Positions 44,450 to 54,220 are shown, counted from the first letter of the stretch. The stretch: DNA of 64,000 nucleotides from Bradyrhizobium zhengyangense (GCF_022012435.1 NZ_JAKLUA010000019.1:62001-126000); one strand, 5' to 3'. A program made the numbers and translations. Notes: generated by a model from the letters alone, not told the origin.

Positions 44450-45235
44450 ATGGGCCGCCTGCAAGGCAAATCCGTCATCATCACCGGCGCCGGCAGCGGC
44501 ATCGGCCGCGCGGCTGCGCTCCTGTTCACTAGGGAAGGCGCCAAGCTGATCGCGGTCGATCGCACCGAGGCGGTGAAAGAGACCGTCGACGAAGTGAAGA
44601 AGGCCGGTGGCGTCGCCGAGGCGATGATCGCCGACGCGGGCTCCGAAAAGGACGTCATGGCGTTCATCGACAAGGCCGTGACGACCCACGGCCGGCTCGA
44701 CGTGATCTGGGCCAATGCCGGCATCTCCGGCGGTCTCGTTCCGCTCGGCGAGCAGACCGTCGAGCATTGGCAGGAGGTGCTCCGCATCAATCTGATCGGA
44801 CCGTTCCTCGCGGTGAAACATGCGATGCCGCATATGGTGAAACAGCAATCCGGCGCGATCGTGCTCACGGCGTCGGTGGCAGGCCTCAAGGCCGGCGCCA
44901 GCGGGCATCCCTATGCCGCGAGCAAGGCGGGCGTGATCAGCCTCGTGCAGACCACGGCCTATTCGCTCACCGGCACCGGCGTGCGCATCAATGCGGTGTG
45001 CCCCGGCCTGATCGAAACCGGCATGACCAAGCCGATCTTCGATCGCGCCAAGGAGCGTGGCACCCAGGACAAGATCGGCCAGCTCAACCCGCTAAAGCGC
45101 CCCGGCCAGCCGCACGAGCTCGCCGCGATGGGATTGTTCCTGGCGAGCGACGAAGCGTCGTATGTGAATGGGCAAGCGTTCCCCGTGGACGGTGGCCTGA
45201 CGGCATCGATGCCGTATACGGGCAAGCCGGTCTGA
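44450..45235 (+). CDS. SDR-family oxidoreductase
   Basis: 261 residues. TGAGSGIG at about 12-19 is the cofactor motif, an Asp at the end of strand 2 (IAVDRTE) points to NAD(H), NAGISGG and the catalytic Ser in LTASVAG precede YAASK (YxxxK). C-terminal YVNGQAFPVDGGLTAS is standard. Single gene; the adjacent histidine phosphatase is divergent. Substrate unknown. Confidence 0.92.
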   Translation: MGRLQGKSVIITGAGSGIGRAAALLFTREGAKLIAVDRTEAVKETVDEVKKAGGVAEAMIADAGSEKDVMAFIDKAVTTHGRLDVIWANAGISGGLVPLGEQTVEHWQEVLRINLIGPFLAVKHAMPHMVKQQSGAIVLTASVAGLKAGASGHPYAASKAGVISLVQTTAYSLTGTGVRINAVCPGLIETGMTKPIFDRAKERGTQDKIGQLNPLKRPGQPHELAAMGLFLASDEASYVNGQAFPVDGGLTASMPYTGKPV

Positions 45236-45240
45236 CACGT

Positions 45241-45410
45241 GCTCTCCGTGTCCCGGACGCGCTGCAGCGTCCTTACGCTGCTGCGCAGAGCCGGGATCGA
45301 GCAAGCAACCGAGTCCGCTGTGGCATGGGCCCCGGCTCTGCAGCGCACCGCACCGGACGATGCTTCGCATCGCCGGGGACGCTGCGCTGCGTCCGGGGCA
45401 CGAGACGGTT
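45241..45410. repeat. Compound palindromic intergenic repeat
   Basis: Outer arms near CCGGACGC...GCGTC (45253-45271) and GACGC...GCGTCCGG (45378-45396); inner arms CTGCGCAGAGCCGGG (45281-45295) and CCCGGCTCTGCAGCG (45331-45345). The nested structure directly follows the SDR gene and belongs to the dispersed repeat type of the genus. Confidence 0.7.
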
Positions 45411-45435
45411 GCTTTTGGGCACACCTGCATCAACA

Positions 45436-45517
45436 CCGTCATTGCGAACGTAGCGAAGCAATCCAGAGTCTTTCTGCGGTGGCAGTCTGGATTGCTTCGC
45501 TACGCTCGCAATGACGG
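45436..45517. repeat. Long near-perfect inverted repeat
   Basis: Arms of 32 bases (45436-45467 and 45486-45517) match at 31 of 32 positions, around an 18-base loop. Core words CATTGCGAACGTAGCGAAGC and GCTTCGCTACGCTCGCAATG are a well-known intergenic palindrome type in Bradyrhizobium. Confidence 0.9.
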
Positions 45518-45620
45518 AGTGAGGTGCATCGGCATCGCCCTATTGTTTGCGTCTTCCTCTCAGACACACTTTCGCATCCTCGGGGCTCATCTCGCCCGAG
45601 TTTTGCTTCATCGTCTCACC

Positions 45621-45965
45621 CTCCTCTGAAAGAGGGCGCAGGGAAGACCGGGTGCAAGGCTGGCACCCGCGGTCCACTGTGCGATATCTGCGCTACAACA
45701 GGCTGCACGGCGGCATACAGGTGAAGCCGAAACATCCGGCCTTCCCTGCGCAGTGGTTTGACGGCTTATGTCGTGATCTCCCCGGGGAGCGATGCACTAT
45801 TGCCCCCGTCGTCTCGCAGATGACTGATGTGCACGCCCGGTTGGACATCGCACATCATCACGAGCCTTGGCGCACAGGCTCCGGGCGCCAGGACCACACG
45901 TCTATATTTTGGCACTCGGTGAAACACGCCGAAACTAAGAAAACCCTTTCAAATAAGCGTTTTTG
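45621..45965. repeat. Dispersed KEGAGKTGC-type repeat
   Basis: Translates in one frame to LKEGAGKTGCKAGTRGP and then, with frame breaks, to further fragments. This is the tell-tale of a non-coding dispersed repeat often mis-annotated as short proteins in Bradyrhizobium and Rhodopseudomonas. It ends about 140 bp before the integrase start, so it may mark the edge of the integrated element. Confidence 0.65.
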
Positions 45966-46102
45966 AACTAGCCTGAGGCGGGCTGTTTCAGCGGGCTTCA
46001 CCAAAACAAGGGCCCGGCCCTAGAGCCTTTCAGCGTCCGCACGACAAACTGAAAGTCCCAAAGCCGAGCCCTTTGGTCCCAAGCCTTAGGAGCCGAAACC
46101 AC

Positions 46103-47505
46103 ATGGATACTATCACTGTCCCCTCCCCCGCCGGCAAGCGGGGCCGCAACAGCAGCGTCATCCTGACCGATCGCCTCTGCGAGAAGCGGGTCGCCAAGCG
46201 GACCAAGTTCTACGACCGCAAATGCCATGGCCTCTACGTCAGCATCACCGCGGCGGGGGTCGCCACCTTCTCCTTCAAGTTCACTGACCGGCAGACCGGC
46301 AAGCAGCGCACCGGCTGGCTCGGTATCTACAATCCCGAGACCTTCACCGTCGAGGATGCCCGCAGCAAGGTCTACGGCCTCAAGGCCATGGGCGGCGACG
46401 CGCTTCTCGAGACTTTCCGCGACCAGAAGACCGCAAAAGCGAAACGCGGCAAGACCGTCGCGGAGATCATCGACGAGCGCATCAAGTGGATGAAGACGCC
46501 GGTCAAGAAGCCGGACGGCGAGATGCGCCCCGGCTTGAGGCGTGGGAATATACAGCGAGCCACCTCAACCGTTTCATCCGGCCCCGCCTCGGCAAGAAGC
46601 TTGCCATGGAGGTCACCAAGCACGACATAGCGACACTGTCGAACGACATCGTCGCGGGCAAGTTCGGCAAGCCGTCCGTCAGCAACGCGCGCCACATGCG
46701 AAAGGCGGCCTCGGGCCTGTTCAACTGGGCGGCGGAAGCCGGTCGCGACTATGTCACGGCCAGCCCCTGCGTCAACCTGCCGAAGCTCGATCCGGAGCAT
46801 CCCCGGACCCGCGTCCTCTCCGAGGACGAGATCAGGATATTCTGGCGTGGATTGGATCGCGACGACCTCCCCTATGATCGCCGGACGCGGCTGGCGCTCA
46901 AGTTCGAGCTGGTCACCATGCTGCGCTCTCGTGAATTGCTCGGGGCCCGTCGCGATGAGCTGTTCGACCTCGAGGGCGCTCATCCCCGCTTCGACGTCCC
47001 GCTCAAGCGCGTCAAGAAGAGGCGAGTGATCCAGCAGCCATTGTCCGATCTGGCGGTCGAGATCATCCGGGAAGCGCTGACCTCGGATGATCAGCAGTTC
47101 GTCTTCGAGAGCCCCATGTACAAGGGCCAACCGATCCATCGCAAGGCAATGGCCGACGCGCTACGTGGCACCAAGCACGAGAAAAACAAGGACAAGACCA
47201 AGACCGCCGCAATTTGCGAGCTACTCGGCCTCAAGCCGTTCACGCCGCACGATCTGCGGCGAACAGCGGCGACTCTGGCCGGAGATCTCGGCTTCGACGA
47301 CGCCTGGATCGCGAAGTGTCTCGATCATGCCGCCAGCAAGAAGGCCGAGGTCGTCGTGCCGACCGTCACCGGCAAGGTCTACAATCATTCTACCCGCATG
47401 AAGGAAAAGCGGGCGGTGCTCAACGGCGTCGCGGCCGAGTTGAGGAGGATCATCGGTCCGCCAGTGCCAAAGGCCCTTCAGAAGATGCTGCAGACCGCGG
47501 TCTGA
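46103..47505 (+). pseudogene. Tyrosine site-specific integrase with a single-base frameshift
   Basis: The first part from 46103 is an arm-binding N-terminal domain of phage/island integrases (LTDRLCEKRVAKRTKFYDRK, then DRQTGKQRTGWLGIYN). At the C-run 46528-46531 the frame breaks: with one more C, ..GEMRP would run into RLEAWEYTASHLNRFIRP in the second frame, which continues to 47505. The catalytic domain keeps its residues: Arg in TMLRSRELLGARRDE, HDLRRT, the second His in LDHAASKK and the Tyr in KVYNHSTRMKEKR. About 467 residues if whole. A longer upstream start (46073) is less likely. No tRNA adjoins it. Confidence 0.85.
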
Positions 47506-47597
47506 TAGGAAGCCCCCGCGCGCGCCATGCAGGCAGCGGCCAGCCAGGAACAATGCATGCGCGGCGGCGGCGCGCGCTGCAGATGGTGCGGCACCAA

Positions 47598-47759
47598 TTA
47601 CTTTAGCGAGCTGCTGACTGATCCGAACTTGTCGTTTAGCGTGGTGCCGAGACTGTTGACGACGGTGATGATCGCCAGCGCGATACCGGCTGCGATCAAG
47701 CCGTACTCGATCGCGGTAGCACCATTTTCATCTGCAATGAAGCGACTAACCAAAGTCAT
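47598..47759 (-). CDS. Flp-family type IVb pilin
   Basis: 53 residues, MTLVSRFIADENGATAIEYG then LIAAGIALAIITVVNSLGTT, ending NDKFGSVSSSLK. The prepilin peptidase site (G-ATAIEYGL with Glu+5 and Tyr+6) and one hydrophobic helix are the family hallmarks of Flp pilins built by Tad systems. AGGGG lies eight bases before the ATG. Three TadG/TadE-like genes follow on the other strand, but no tadA, cpaB or rcpA gene is in the window, so assembly must rely on genes elsewhere. Confidence 0.9.
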   Translation of the reverse strand: MTLVSRFIADENGATAIEYGLIAAGIALAIITVVNSLGTTLNDKFGSVSSSLK

Positions 47760-48106
47760 TTCGAGCCCCTGCCATGGGTATTGATGGGCCCAAGGCTAAG
47801 CTTGCCGAATTTCTACTAGGTAAATTTCTCGACTCAAATGCAGTAAATCCCAAGCCTGTGGTCCCGACCGATGCAAATGGGGCACGGGCTTCATTGGTGG
47901 ATCCGATCGCACCTCACCGCTTGCCCCACGGCTCGATGTCTGTGTTAGGCCGCCCCCCGTTCAGCGCTCGCATGATCCCGATGCGGCGAACATGACCGGC
48001 CTGCCGCCCTCGATAACCAGCACGGCATGCCATTCCGACTGGTTATCCTCGGTCTCAGTCGAGCACGCTCCATCTTTTAAGGATCAAGGACTTCCAAAGC
48101 ACCTGC
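47760..48106. other. Spacer upstream of the Flp pilin gene
   Basis: About 350 bp. A minus-strand open stretch ending at 47961 reads TEDNQSEWHAVLVIEGGRPV and looks protein-like, but has no start codon upstream before a stop, so it may be a gene remnant. The pilin promoter should lie near the left end. Confidence 0.4.
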
Positions 48107-48298
48107 TTAAGAATCGCCAAATTTTGGTTCTCCCGACCGAGGAGATAGCGACAGCGCTTTGTTGCCGCTCAAGAGATAGACTCCACAGCCGGTCACAACT
48201 CCAAAGCTCCACATTTCTATAGGCAAAAAACCTAGGTGTCTGGCGAGAGTCAGAGCGGCCACGAACATACAAACGGAACCCAATACGCGAGTAATCAT
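48107..48298 (-). CDS. Small putative membrane protein
   Basis: 63 residues starting MITRVLGSVCMFVAALTLAR, with two hydrophobic segments (about 5-24 and 28-44) and a polar C-terminus. AGGA lies about 11 bases upstream. No family recognised; presence of two clean hydrophobic stretches is the main support. Confidence 0.45.
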   Translation of the reverse strand: MITRVLGSVCMFVAALTLARHLGFLPIEMWSFGVVTGCGVYLLSGNKALSLSPRSGEPKFGDS

Positions 48299-48879
48299 TC
48301 TCTGTACTTTCCTGTCCGCTTATTCATTAGGAATAAGTTCGCTCAGATGGAAGGAGCAGCTGGTCGGGCAGAAGCGGCTACAACCCAAAGTCGAATACAT
48401 ATGCACCTTGAGTGTTAATAGTTCGCTTATACAACTGATCCAAGTTCTGCTCAGAGGCCAAGTCACCGACCTTACGGCGATGGACCATCTCGCAGCACAT
48501 AATTGTTCGCCTAGTAATCGAATCTGCGGAGTACTGTGTGATTTGCGGTCTACCTGCCCGCCCACCCCTAATCGGACCGAAATTACTTTCGACGGGCTAC
48601 CCGCGTTTCTCCAAGACATTTCAGTCTCAGTTAATGATGGCGCTTCGTTTTCCGTAGTTCATTCGGCGAACCGCTGGTAAGCATTGTTTAAGAGATCAAT
48701 TCCAGATTGTCGTTTCGACCGTGTGGAGAGCCGCAGCGATGCTCCTCCGGTTTCTCGCTGTGAGAAGCGCGTTCGGTGGCGACATCGCGGGAATTGAGAT
48801 GAGAAGATCTGCGTTCGCCTTAAGGCAACGTTTAAGCAGCCAGAGGTTACTCTAGACTATCAAACTCGGGGCAGAAATT
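48299..48879. other. Spacer upstream of the TadG-like gene
   Basis: 580 bp with lower GC than the core genes. Open frames on both strands are short and show no family features. The promoter of the TadG-like gene must be at the right end; I could not identify it with confidence. Confidence 0.4.
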
Positions 48880-50427
48880 ATGAGCGGCGGTTGTTTTGAT
48901 CTGATGGGTCGCTTCCTGCGCGACCGACGTGGTAATATCGCCGTCATCTTTGCTCTTGCGGCCGTCCCGCTTCTGACCGCGGTTGGTTGTGCGGTGGACT
49001 ACACGATGGCGACTCAGATCAAAGCCAAGCTGCAAAGCGCGGCCGATGCGGCAAGCGTTGGAGCACTGGCAGTAGGTTCGCCCGCGTATGTTGCGGCAGG
49101 TACAATGGCTGGCAGCGGACCAGTAGCCGCCGGCGTCACCGATGCGAGCAATATCTTCTATGCAAACCTCCGGAATGTCGCGGACTATACGAACTTACAT
49201 GTCACTCCGACGGTCACTAAGACGAATTCGAACATCACCTCTCAAGTGACTTTCAGCGCTGACATGCCCACCACCTTCGTGAAGTTAATCGGCATAAACA
49301 CGATCGCGCTTTCAGGTTCGTCACAATCGGTTGGTTCACTGCCGATGTATCTTGATTTCTATCTGCTGCTTGACGTTTCGGGGTCAATGGGGCTGCCCTC
49401 GACGCCAACAGAAGCTCAGCGAATGCAGGCAATTAATCCTGACAACTTCAGGCAATATCCCACCGGATGCACGTTGGCTTGCCATTTCTCGCCTCAAAAT
49501 AGCGCATGCACGGACTCGGGGACGCAAGGCTATCCTACGAATAATTATTGCCTCGGTTACGCGATCTCCCGCGTCAGCCAGTCTGGATACACAGGCCTCC
49601 TCCAGACCAATAACAACAATCCGATGAGAAAGCAGCTTCCCAACAATATCGTCTCCGGCTTGCCGAATTCGCTCTACAACAATCTCCCCACAGTAGCGAA
49701 CTGTCCGGCTACGGGCACCGATAATTGCATCCAGTTGCGGCTCGATGCGGTGGGTTATGCCGTGAACCAACTCTTTATTACGGCGAATAACAGCGAGAAG
49801 TTACCGCAGCAATTCCGGATCGGTCTGTATCCCTTCATCCGGTATCTCTATTCAAACTATTTTCCACTGACTTCGAGTATCAACGGCTCCTCAACAAATC
49901 CGTCCACCATCAACTATGCGGCCGCCAATCTGGCGTCTTTGCTTGACACCAATACAAACGCCAATCTCGGCTCGGGTGGCACGCACATCGATACAGCGCT
50001 CTCGTCGACGAACACCCTAATCAGCAGCGTAGGTAACGGCAGTTCCTATAACAATACCCTCCCTTATGTCTTCCTTATCACCGACGGTGCTCAGGACCCG
50101 CAAGTGAAAGGCGTTCCTAACGGCGGCTGGTCCGGCAGCAACCATGCCACGGTCATTAATCCCGCAACTGACTGCGCCCCACTCAAGAATAGGGGCATCA
50201 TCGTGTCGGTTCTCTACATCCCTTACCAGCTAATCTCACCGGTCAATGCCAGCTTTGCAGGTGACGAGGACGATTACGCCAACAATAACATACCCAATAT
50301 TCCCGCAAGCCTGCAGGGGTGCGCGTCGCCTGGCTTTTTCTATACCGCGAACACTCCGGCGGACATCACTGCTGCACTGAATGCGATGTTCAATCATGCC
50401 CTCGTCAATGCGCACATTACCAACTGA
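48880..50427 (+). CDS. TadG-like pilus protein with von Willebrand A domain
   Basis: 515 residues. The N-terminus FLRDRRGNIAVIFALAAVPLL is the TadE/TadG-type anchored helix (about 13-36). After ASNIFYANL comes a VWA domain whose MIDAS motif is D165-V-S-G-S-M; further on IDTALSSTN and FLITDGAQDP match the second and third metal-binding parts. The domain contains long Asn/Ser/Thr-rich loops. TadG proteins are envelope parts of Tad pilus systems. Two TadE-like genes follow on the same strand (10 and 128 bp gaps). Base use is less GC-rich than in the core. Confidence 0.88.
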   Translation: MSGGCFDLMGRFLRDRRGNIAVIFALAAVPLLTAVGCAVDYTMATQIKAKLQSAADAASVGALAVGSPAYVAAGTMAGSGPVAAGVTDASNIFYANLRNVADYTNLHVTPTVTKTNSNITSQVTFSADMPTTFVKLIGINTIALSGSSQSVGSLPMYLDFYLLLDVSGSMGLPSTPTEAQRMQAINPDNFRQYPTGCTLACHFSPQNSACTDSGTQGYPTNNYCLGYAISRVSQSGYTGLLQTNNNNPMRKQLPNNIVSGLPNSLYNNLPTVANCPATGTDNCIQLRLDAVGYAVNQLFITANNSEKLPQQFRIGLYPFIRYLYSNYFPLTSSINGSSTNPSTINYAAANLASLLDTNTNANLGSGGTHIDTALSSTNTLISSVGNGSSYNNTLPYVFLITDGAQDPQVKGVPNGGWSGSNHATVINPATDCAPLKNRGIIVSVLYIPYQLISPVNASFAGDEDDYANNNIPNIPASLQGCASPGFFYTANTPADITAALNAMFNHALVNAHITN

Positions 50428-50437
50428 AGGACTCGTC

Positions 50438-51049
50438 ATGAAATATAAGGCGAAGCCTTGGCGGCGCACTCAGCGCCTTCTAGCACGACTCATGCGAGAC
50501 CGTAGCGGGGTCGCAGCGACCGAGTTTGCCATGATCGTCCCGATCATGCTCGTGTTGTTTTTTGGGGTAGTTGAGTTCACCAACGGCCTTGCTGCCTATC
50601 GCGCCGTATCCCTCATGGCGCATACGACCTCCGACCTTACATCGCAATCAAAGTCGGTTAAGGATTCGGACCTCACTAATTTCTTTTCAGCTTCGACGGG
50701 CATCTTATATCCTTACGCCACGAGTGCTACAGATCCGAATCTCAAGATGTCGATTGTCCAACTGTGGGTCAATTCGAGCCTGCAGGCACGAGTCCAGTGG
50801 GCGGTGAACAGCGATGGCTCGTTAGCGGCGTCGCCGGGAACGGTAGTAAACATACCAACTTCGCTTCAGGTGGCTAACACTTACGTGATCTACTCCAGTG
50901 TAGTGTACACCTACGTACCGACGATCGGCTACGTGATGAATAAGGAGGGAGTGGCCTTGAGCGACTTCGCCTACACCCGTCCACGGTTATCTCAGTGCGT
51001 GTTTTATAACCCCCCGAACCCACTTCCGACCACGTGCCCTCAAACCTGA
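50438..51049 (+). CDS. TadE-like minor pilin/pseudopilin
   Basis: 203 residues from MKYKAKPWRRTQRLLARLMR. The TadE motif is clear: RDRSGVAATEFAMIVPIMLV, with the invariant Glu in a hydrophobic helix (about 24-48). The rest is a periplasmic domain without known motif, ending in a Cys-containing tail (QCVFYNPPNPLPTTCPQT). Starts 10 bp after the TadG-like gene, so likely the same operon. Confidence 0.85.
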   Translation: MKYKAKPWRRTQRLLARLMRDRSGVAATEFAMIVPIMLVLFFGVVEFTNGLAAYRAVSLMAHTTSDLTSQSKSVKDSDLTNFFSASTGILYPYATSATDPNLKMSIVQLWVNSSLQARVQWAVNSDGSLAASPGTVVNIPTSLQVANTYVIYSSVVYTYVPTIGYVMNKEGVALSDFAYTRPRLSQCVFYNPPNPLPTTCPQT

Positions 51050-51177
51050 TGCGTGCGCTCTAGAATCGATCAGAAGAACAAACGATGTCGGAGGCGCGGC
51101 CTGATGGCGAATCGATTCGGGAAGACATCTGCTCGTAAGTTGAAAGAGAGAGGCGCGCGAACGCCAGGAGTTGTTTA

Positions 51178-51723
51178 ATGCCATCGCCTACTTTTACTGC
51201 CTTGTTGGTTCGGCGCCGGCTCCGCCGGTTTCGCGTTAACCATCGGGGATCGGCAGCAGTGGAATTTGCGTTGGTCGCGCCGACGTTCTTTGCACTTTTG
51301 TTCGCCATTCTTGAGACGGGAATCCTGTTTCTCGCGGGGCAGTTGCTCGAAACGATTACATTGGATGCGGCTCGGACCGTCCTAACAGGTCAGGTCCAAG
51401 CCGCGTCTTACACCTCGGCGCAGTTCACCAACTACGTCTGCGGCAAGATCCCGGCGCTCTTCAACTGCAGTGGTATCTCCATCGATGTGCAGAACTATCC
51501 TTCGTTCACGAGCATCAATTTAAGTAGCCCGATAGATAGCAACAGAAACTTCGTCGGAACGAATCTTCATTTCAACCCCGGTGGCCCGGGAGATGTTGTT
51601 GTCGTGCGGTTGTTCTATCAATGGCCACAGATCGTTACCGGATTGGGTTGGAATCCGTCGAACCTGTCCGGCAACAAGCGATTGTTGGTCGGAACGGCTG
51701 TTTTTAAAAACGAGCCGTATTAG
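51178..51723 (+). CDS. TadE-like minor pilin/pseudopilin
   Basis: 181 residues. Arg-rich start (VRRRLRRFRVNHRG) then SAAVEFALVAPTFFALLFAI, the TadE helix with its Glu. A Cys pair in VCGKIPALFNCSG may form a disulfide outside the membrane. Third gene of the Tad-like row after a 128-bp gap. Confidence 0.87.
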   Translation: MPSPTFTALLVRRRLRRFRVNHRGSAAVEFALVAPTFFALLFAILETGILFLAGQLLETITLDAARTVLTGQVQAASYTSAQFTNYVCGKIPALFNCSGISIDVQNYPSFTSINLSSPIDSNRNFVGTNLHFNPGGPGDVVVVRLFYQWPQIVTGLGWNPSNLSGNKRLLVGTAVFKNEPY

Positions 51724-51892
51724 AAAGCGGCTTCATTGAGGCGCGACCATAGAACTAATTGACGCGATTTGGACCAAGGCCGGCAATCGCGTTGAGTGTG
51801 TAGCTGGTCTGCAGACAACGATTGCGACCTTTCCTCCAAGTCCCCTCCCTTTAGTAAATGGAAAAGTTTCGGTTTAATAAGAGGTATTTTTG

Positions 51893-53392
51893 CTAGCTCT
51901 GTCTGGCCGCGGTGATTGGCTCACTCAGCTTGTAGATGTGGTAAATGTCTGGCGAGGGCGTGTTCGTCTGACCCTTTCCCGTGTATACTTCCTCCACCAC
52001 CCAACCCTGCTCGCGTAGACCATCAACGAGACCAAATTTCTCGTTCCACTCTTGAAGCGCTAACAAGTATTTTGGGTGGAATGATCGAGCGATCTCAGCG
52101 ATCGCCTTTGACCTCAGCTCCCCGGCGCTTGGGTACGTCAGCCGCTTGTGAAACTCGATCGCGGCCGGCGTCTTCAGTCCTACGAGGTCGACAAGCCGAA
52201 CATGCCCCGCATAGGCGACATAGCCAGCGTCATGCACCAATATTGTCGGTCGATCAGGCAAATTCTCATTGATCCAATGTACGGCGTCGGAAAGGCTTTT
52301 TTGATTGCCTGTTAGGTGTGTCCAGTAGTCGGAAAGTTGCCCACCGAAGGCCAATGGCAGAAAGAGAGCCGATATCCCGACAAATCGAAGGGTATTCGTG
52401 CGAGCTGCCGAACTGAGGCCGCACGCCACTCCAAAGAGTATGATCGGCGCAAATATGTAGAGGTATCGACTTCCATTATGGGAGAGGCCGCTAGGGAATT
52501 TCCAGAGATACGAGCCTATGAAAATGGTAGCGAACACGGCCAGAACGATCCCGACCGAGCGCGGCCGTATAAAGCGAACGCAGAGAAAAAGAGGGAAACA
52601 GGCAACCGCAGCTCGAGCCGTTGCCAACGATACGAAGCGCAATTTGTCCGGCCAATCTGCGTAACGGTCTGCGAAGTAGTAGGTTTTGGCGCCGACAGTG
52701 CTAGGCACCAGCGAACCCGTGTCGACCCAGTACCACATGAGGAACGGCACAGCGCTTAGAAGCGACGTCGCGCATGCAGCGATCTTGAAGCGGAGCGAAT
52801 GACCGTTTTCGAGAAGCAGAATGAGCATCGACCCGACAGACAGAAGACTAAGCTCCGGCCGGATAAACGGCATGATCCCGCAAAGAAGGGGGAGCGAGAT
52901 CGTCCGTCTCTTGTCTGTCAGCAGCTTGATGTTCCAGGCCACCGCAGCCATCGCGAGTCCGGTATCCATTCCATTCAGGAGCTGAAACAGCGTACCAGCA
53001 AAGATCAAGCCACCAACAGCGATTAGCATTGGCTCCAGGCGGGAGCATCCGACGTTGATGCAGGCGAGGAATAGACCGAGCACATATGCGACGCCGCAGA
53101 ATGCGCCGAGCAAGTACAATGCCAGAGTGTCAGAAAAGACGACTTTCTCGATAGCCAGCAGCAGCGCGAGATGCACACCGCTCGTGGCTCCGACGAGAGC
53201 GGGAACTCCGATATAATTCTCATCGTGGCCCTCGTGAATAACCTGCGCATTGTGCAAGTTGATGAAGGCGTCATCCGTGGGGAATACGGCTCCTCCGATA
53301 ATCCAATAGACTATCGCGAAAATCGCAGCTGTAGCGAATACGCAGGCCGCCACGGTCCCTTGACCTTTCAAAATCGGCCCCAAGTCGAGCAA
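51893..53392 (-). CDS. Polytopic membrane protein, GT-C glycosyltransferase-like
   Basis: 499 residues with roughly ten hydrophobic segments. After the first helix lies FPTDDAFINLHNAQVIHEGH; an acidic DD in the first periplasmic loop is the hallmark of GT-C enzymes that use lipid-linked sugars. A soluble C-terminal part (about 385-490) contains NLPDRPTILVHDAGYVAYAG and a segment with LVGLKTPAAIEFHK. Homologues are known as putative mannosyl- or arabinosyltransferases, but the donor cannot be told. It is a single gene, convergent with the Tad row. Confidence 0.75.
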   Translation of the reverse strand: MLDLGPILKGQGTVAACVFATAAIFAIVYWIIGGAVFPTDDAFINLHNAQVIHEGHDENYIGVPALVGATSGVHLALLLAIEKVVFSDTLALYLLGAFCGVAYVLGLFLACINVGCSRLEPMLIAVGGLIFAGTLFQLLNGMDTGLAMAAVAWNIKLLTDKRRTISLPLLCGIMPFIRPELSLLSVGSMLILLLENGHSLRFKIAACATSLLSAVPFLMWYWVDTGSLVPSTVGAKTYYFADRYADWPDKLRFVSLATARAAVACFPLFLCVRFIRPRSVGIVLAVFATIFIGSYLWKFPSGLSHNGSRYLYIFAPIILFGVACGLSSAARTNTLRFVGISALFLPLAFGGQLSDYWTHLTGNQKSLSDAVHWINENLPDRPTILVHDAGYVAYAGHVRLVDLVGLKTPAAIEFHKRLTYPSAGELRSKAIAEIARSFHPKYLLALQEWNEKFGLVDGLREQGWVVEEVYTGKGQTNTPSPDIYHIYKLSEPITAARQS

Positions 53393-53403
53393 CCTTTATC
53401 TAG

Positions 53404-53880
53404 TTGGATGAGAAATTATCGCCTGAAGGCAATAATGCTTTCCTAACGGGCGACAAACCGACAGCGGCACTTAAGCTCGAAACCCTGGAGGCGTGGCTTG
53501 GCCCGGAGCGCCGCTGCGTGGTACCCTTCAACTCATTCCGCGAGTTCAACAAGGCCGAAGGCGGAGACATCTGGTTCGCTCTCAAAGAGACCCGCCTCCT
53601 CGCCTGCTTCGCGGCCATCTTGGCAAATTGGACTTCGGTGCGAAAGGTCAAAGAAGGCGAAACGACGAACGACTTGTACGCATTCCTAACGACCGAGCCC
53701 AATGCCGAGGTCGGCGCTATTCACCCGAAAGCGATGCCGGTCATCTTGATGCGGCCGGGCGTAGTTGAGACCTGGATGAGCGCTTCTTGGGATGAAGCCC
53801 AAATACTTCAGCGTCCGCTTGCAGACGGTGCATTGCGAATCGTGGCACGTGGCGTGAAGGAGGATCAGACTGCCATATGA
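53404..53880 (+). pseudogene. SRAP (SOS response-associated) protein, N-terminally truncated
   Basis: The 158 codons contain the middle and end of an SRAP/HMCES-type protein: ERRCVVPFNSFREFNKAEGG, WFALKETRLLACFAAILANW and GAIHPKAMPVILM with the catalytic-region His. The first ~70 residues, including the Cys2 that links to abasic DNA, are missing; the sequence before LEAWLGPERR is unrelated. The gene starts right beside the end of the membrane-protein gene, so insertion of that gene is a possible cause. It cannot form the DNA crosslink as it stands. Confidence 0.8.
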
Positions 53881-54140
53881 AATGCGCTAACGCCCGCCCC
53901 TATGCCGAACCGGAAGCCGCCGCACGAAAGCTCATCGAGCTTGCCAGAAGCGTCCAGGTGATCAACGAGCATCCACATCGAGAAGATCAACGGTCCGTTC
54001 CTTTCTAAGACCATGCGAGCGGGTCGGAGTTTGGCGCCGGCATCAAGTATACGATCGAGAGAGGCTGGCTCGAGCCGCACGAAAGCGGCACCTATGTGCG
54101 GCTGTTATCGGCAGGTGCCGACCTGTTTCCGCATCAGTAG
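53877..54140 (+). pseudogene. Small hypothetical gene with two frameshifts
   Basis: Begins at an ATG overlapping the SRAP stop (ATGA): MKCANARPYAEPEAAARKLIE. The continuation HIEKINGPFLSKTMRAG is in a second frame and SEFGAGIKYTIERGWLEPHE with LLSAGADLFPHQ in a third, ending at a TAG at 54138. The joined pieces look like one ~85-residue rhizobial protein of unknown function. It was probably cotranscribed with SRAP. Confidence 0.6.
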
Positions 54141-54220
54141 CGCCAGCATTAACGCCACATTATTTTCATTTTTTGGCGGAAACAAATTGGTGTTGTTGCA
54201 TCATTTTGAGGACCGCATTC

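Noticed and set aside
45547..45966. Possible 139-residue protein
   Set aside because: Lies in a dispersed repeat; translation mixes fragments in several frames and ends without motif.
48408..48680. Possible 90-residue gene upstream of the TadG-like gene
   Set aside because: No motif, unclear start, and the opposite strand is equally open.
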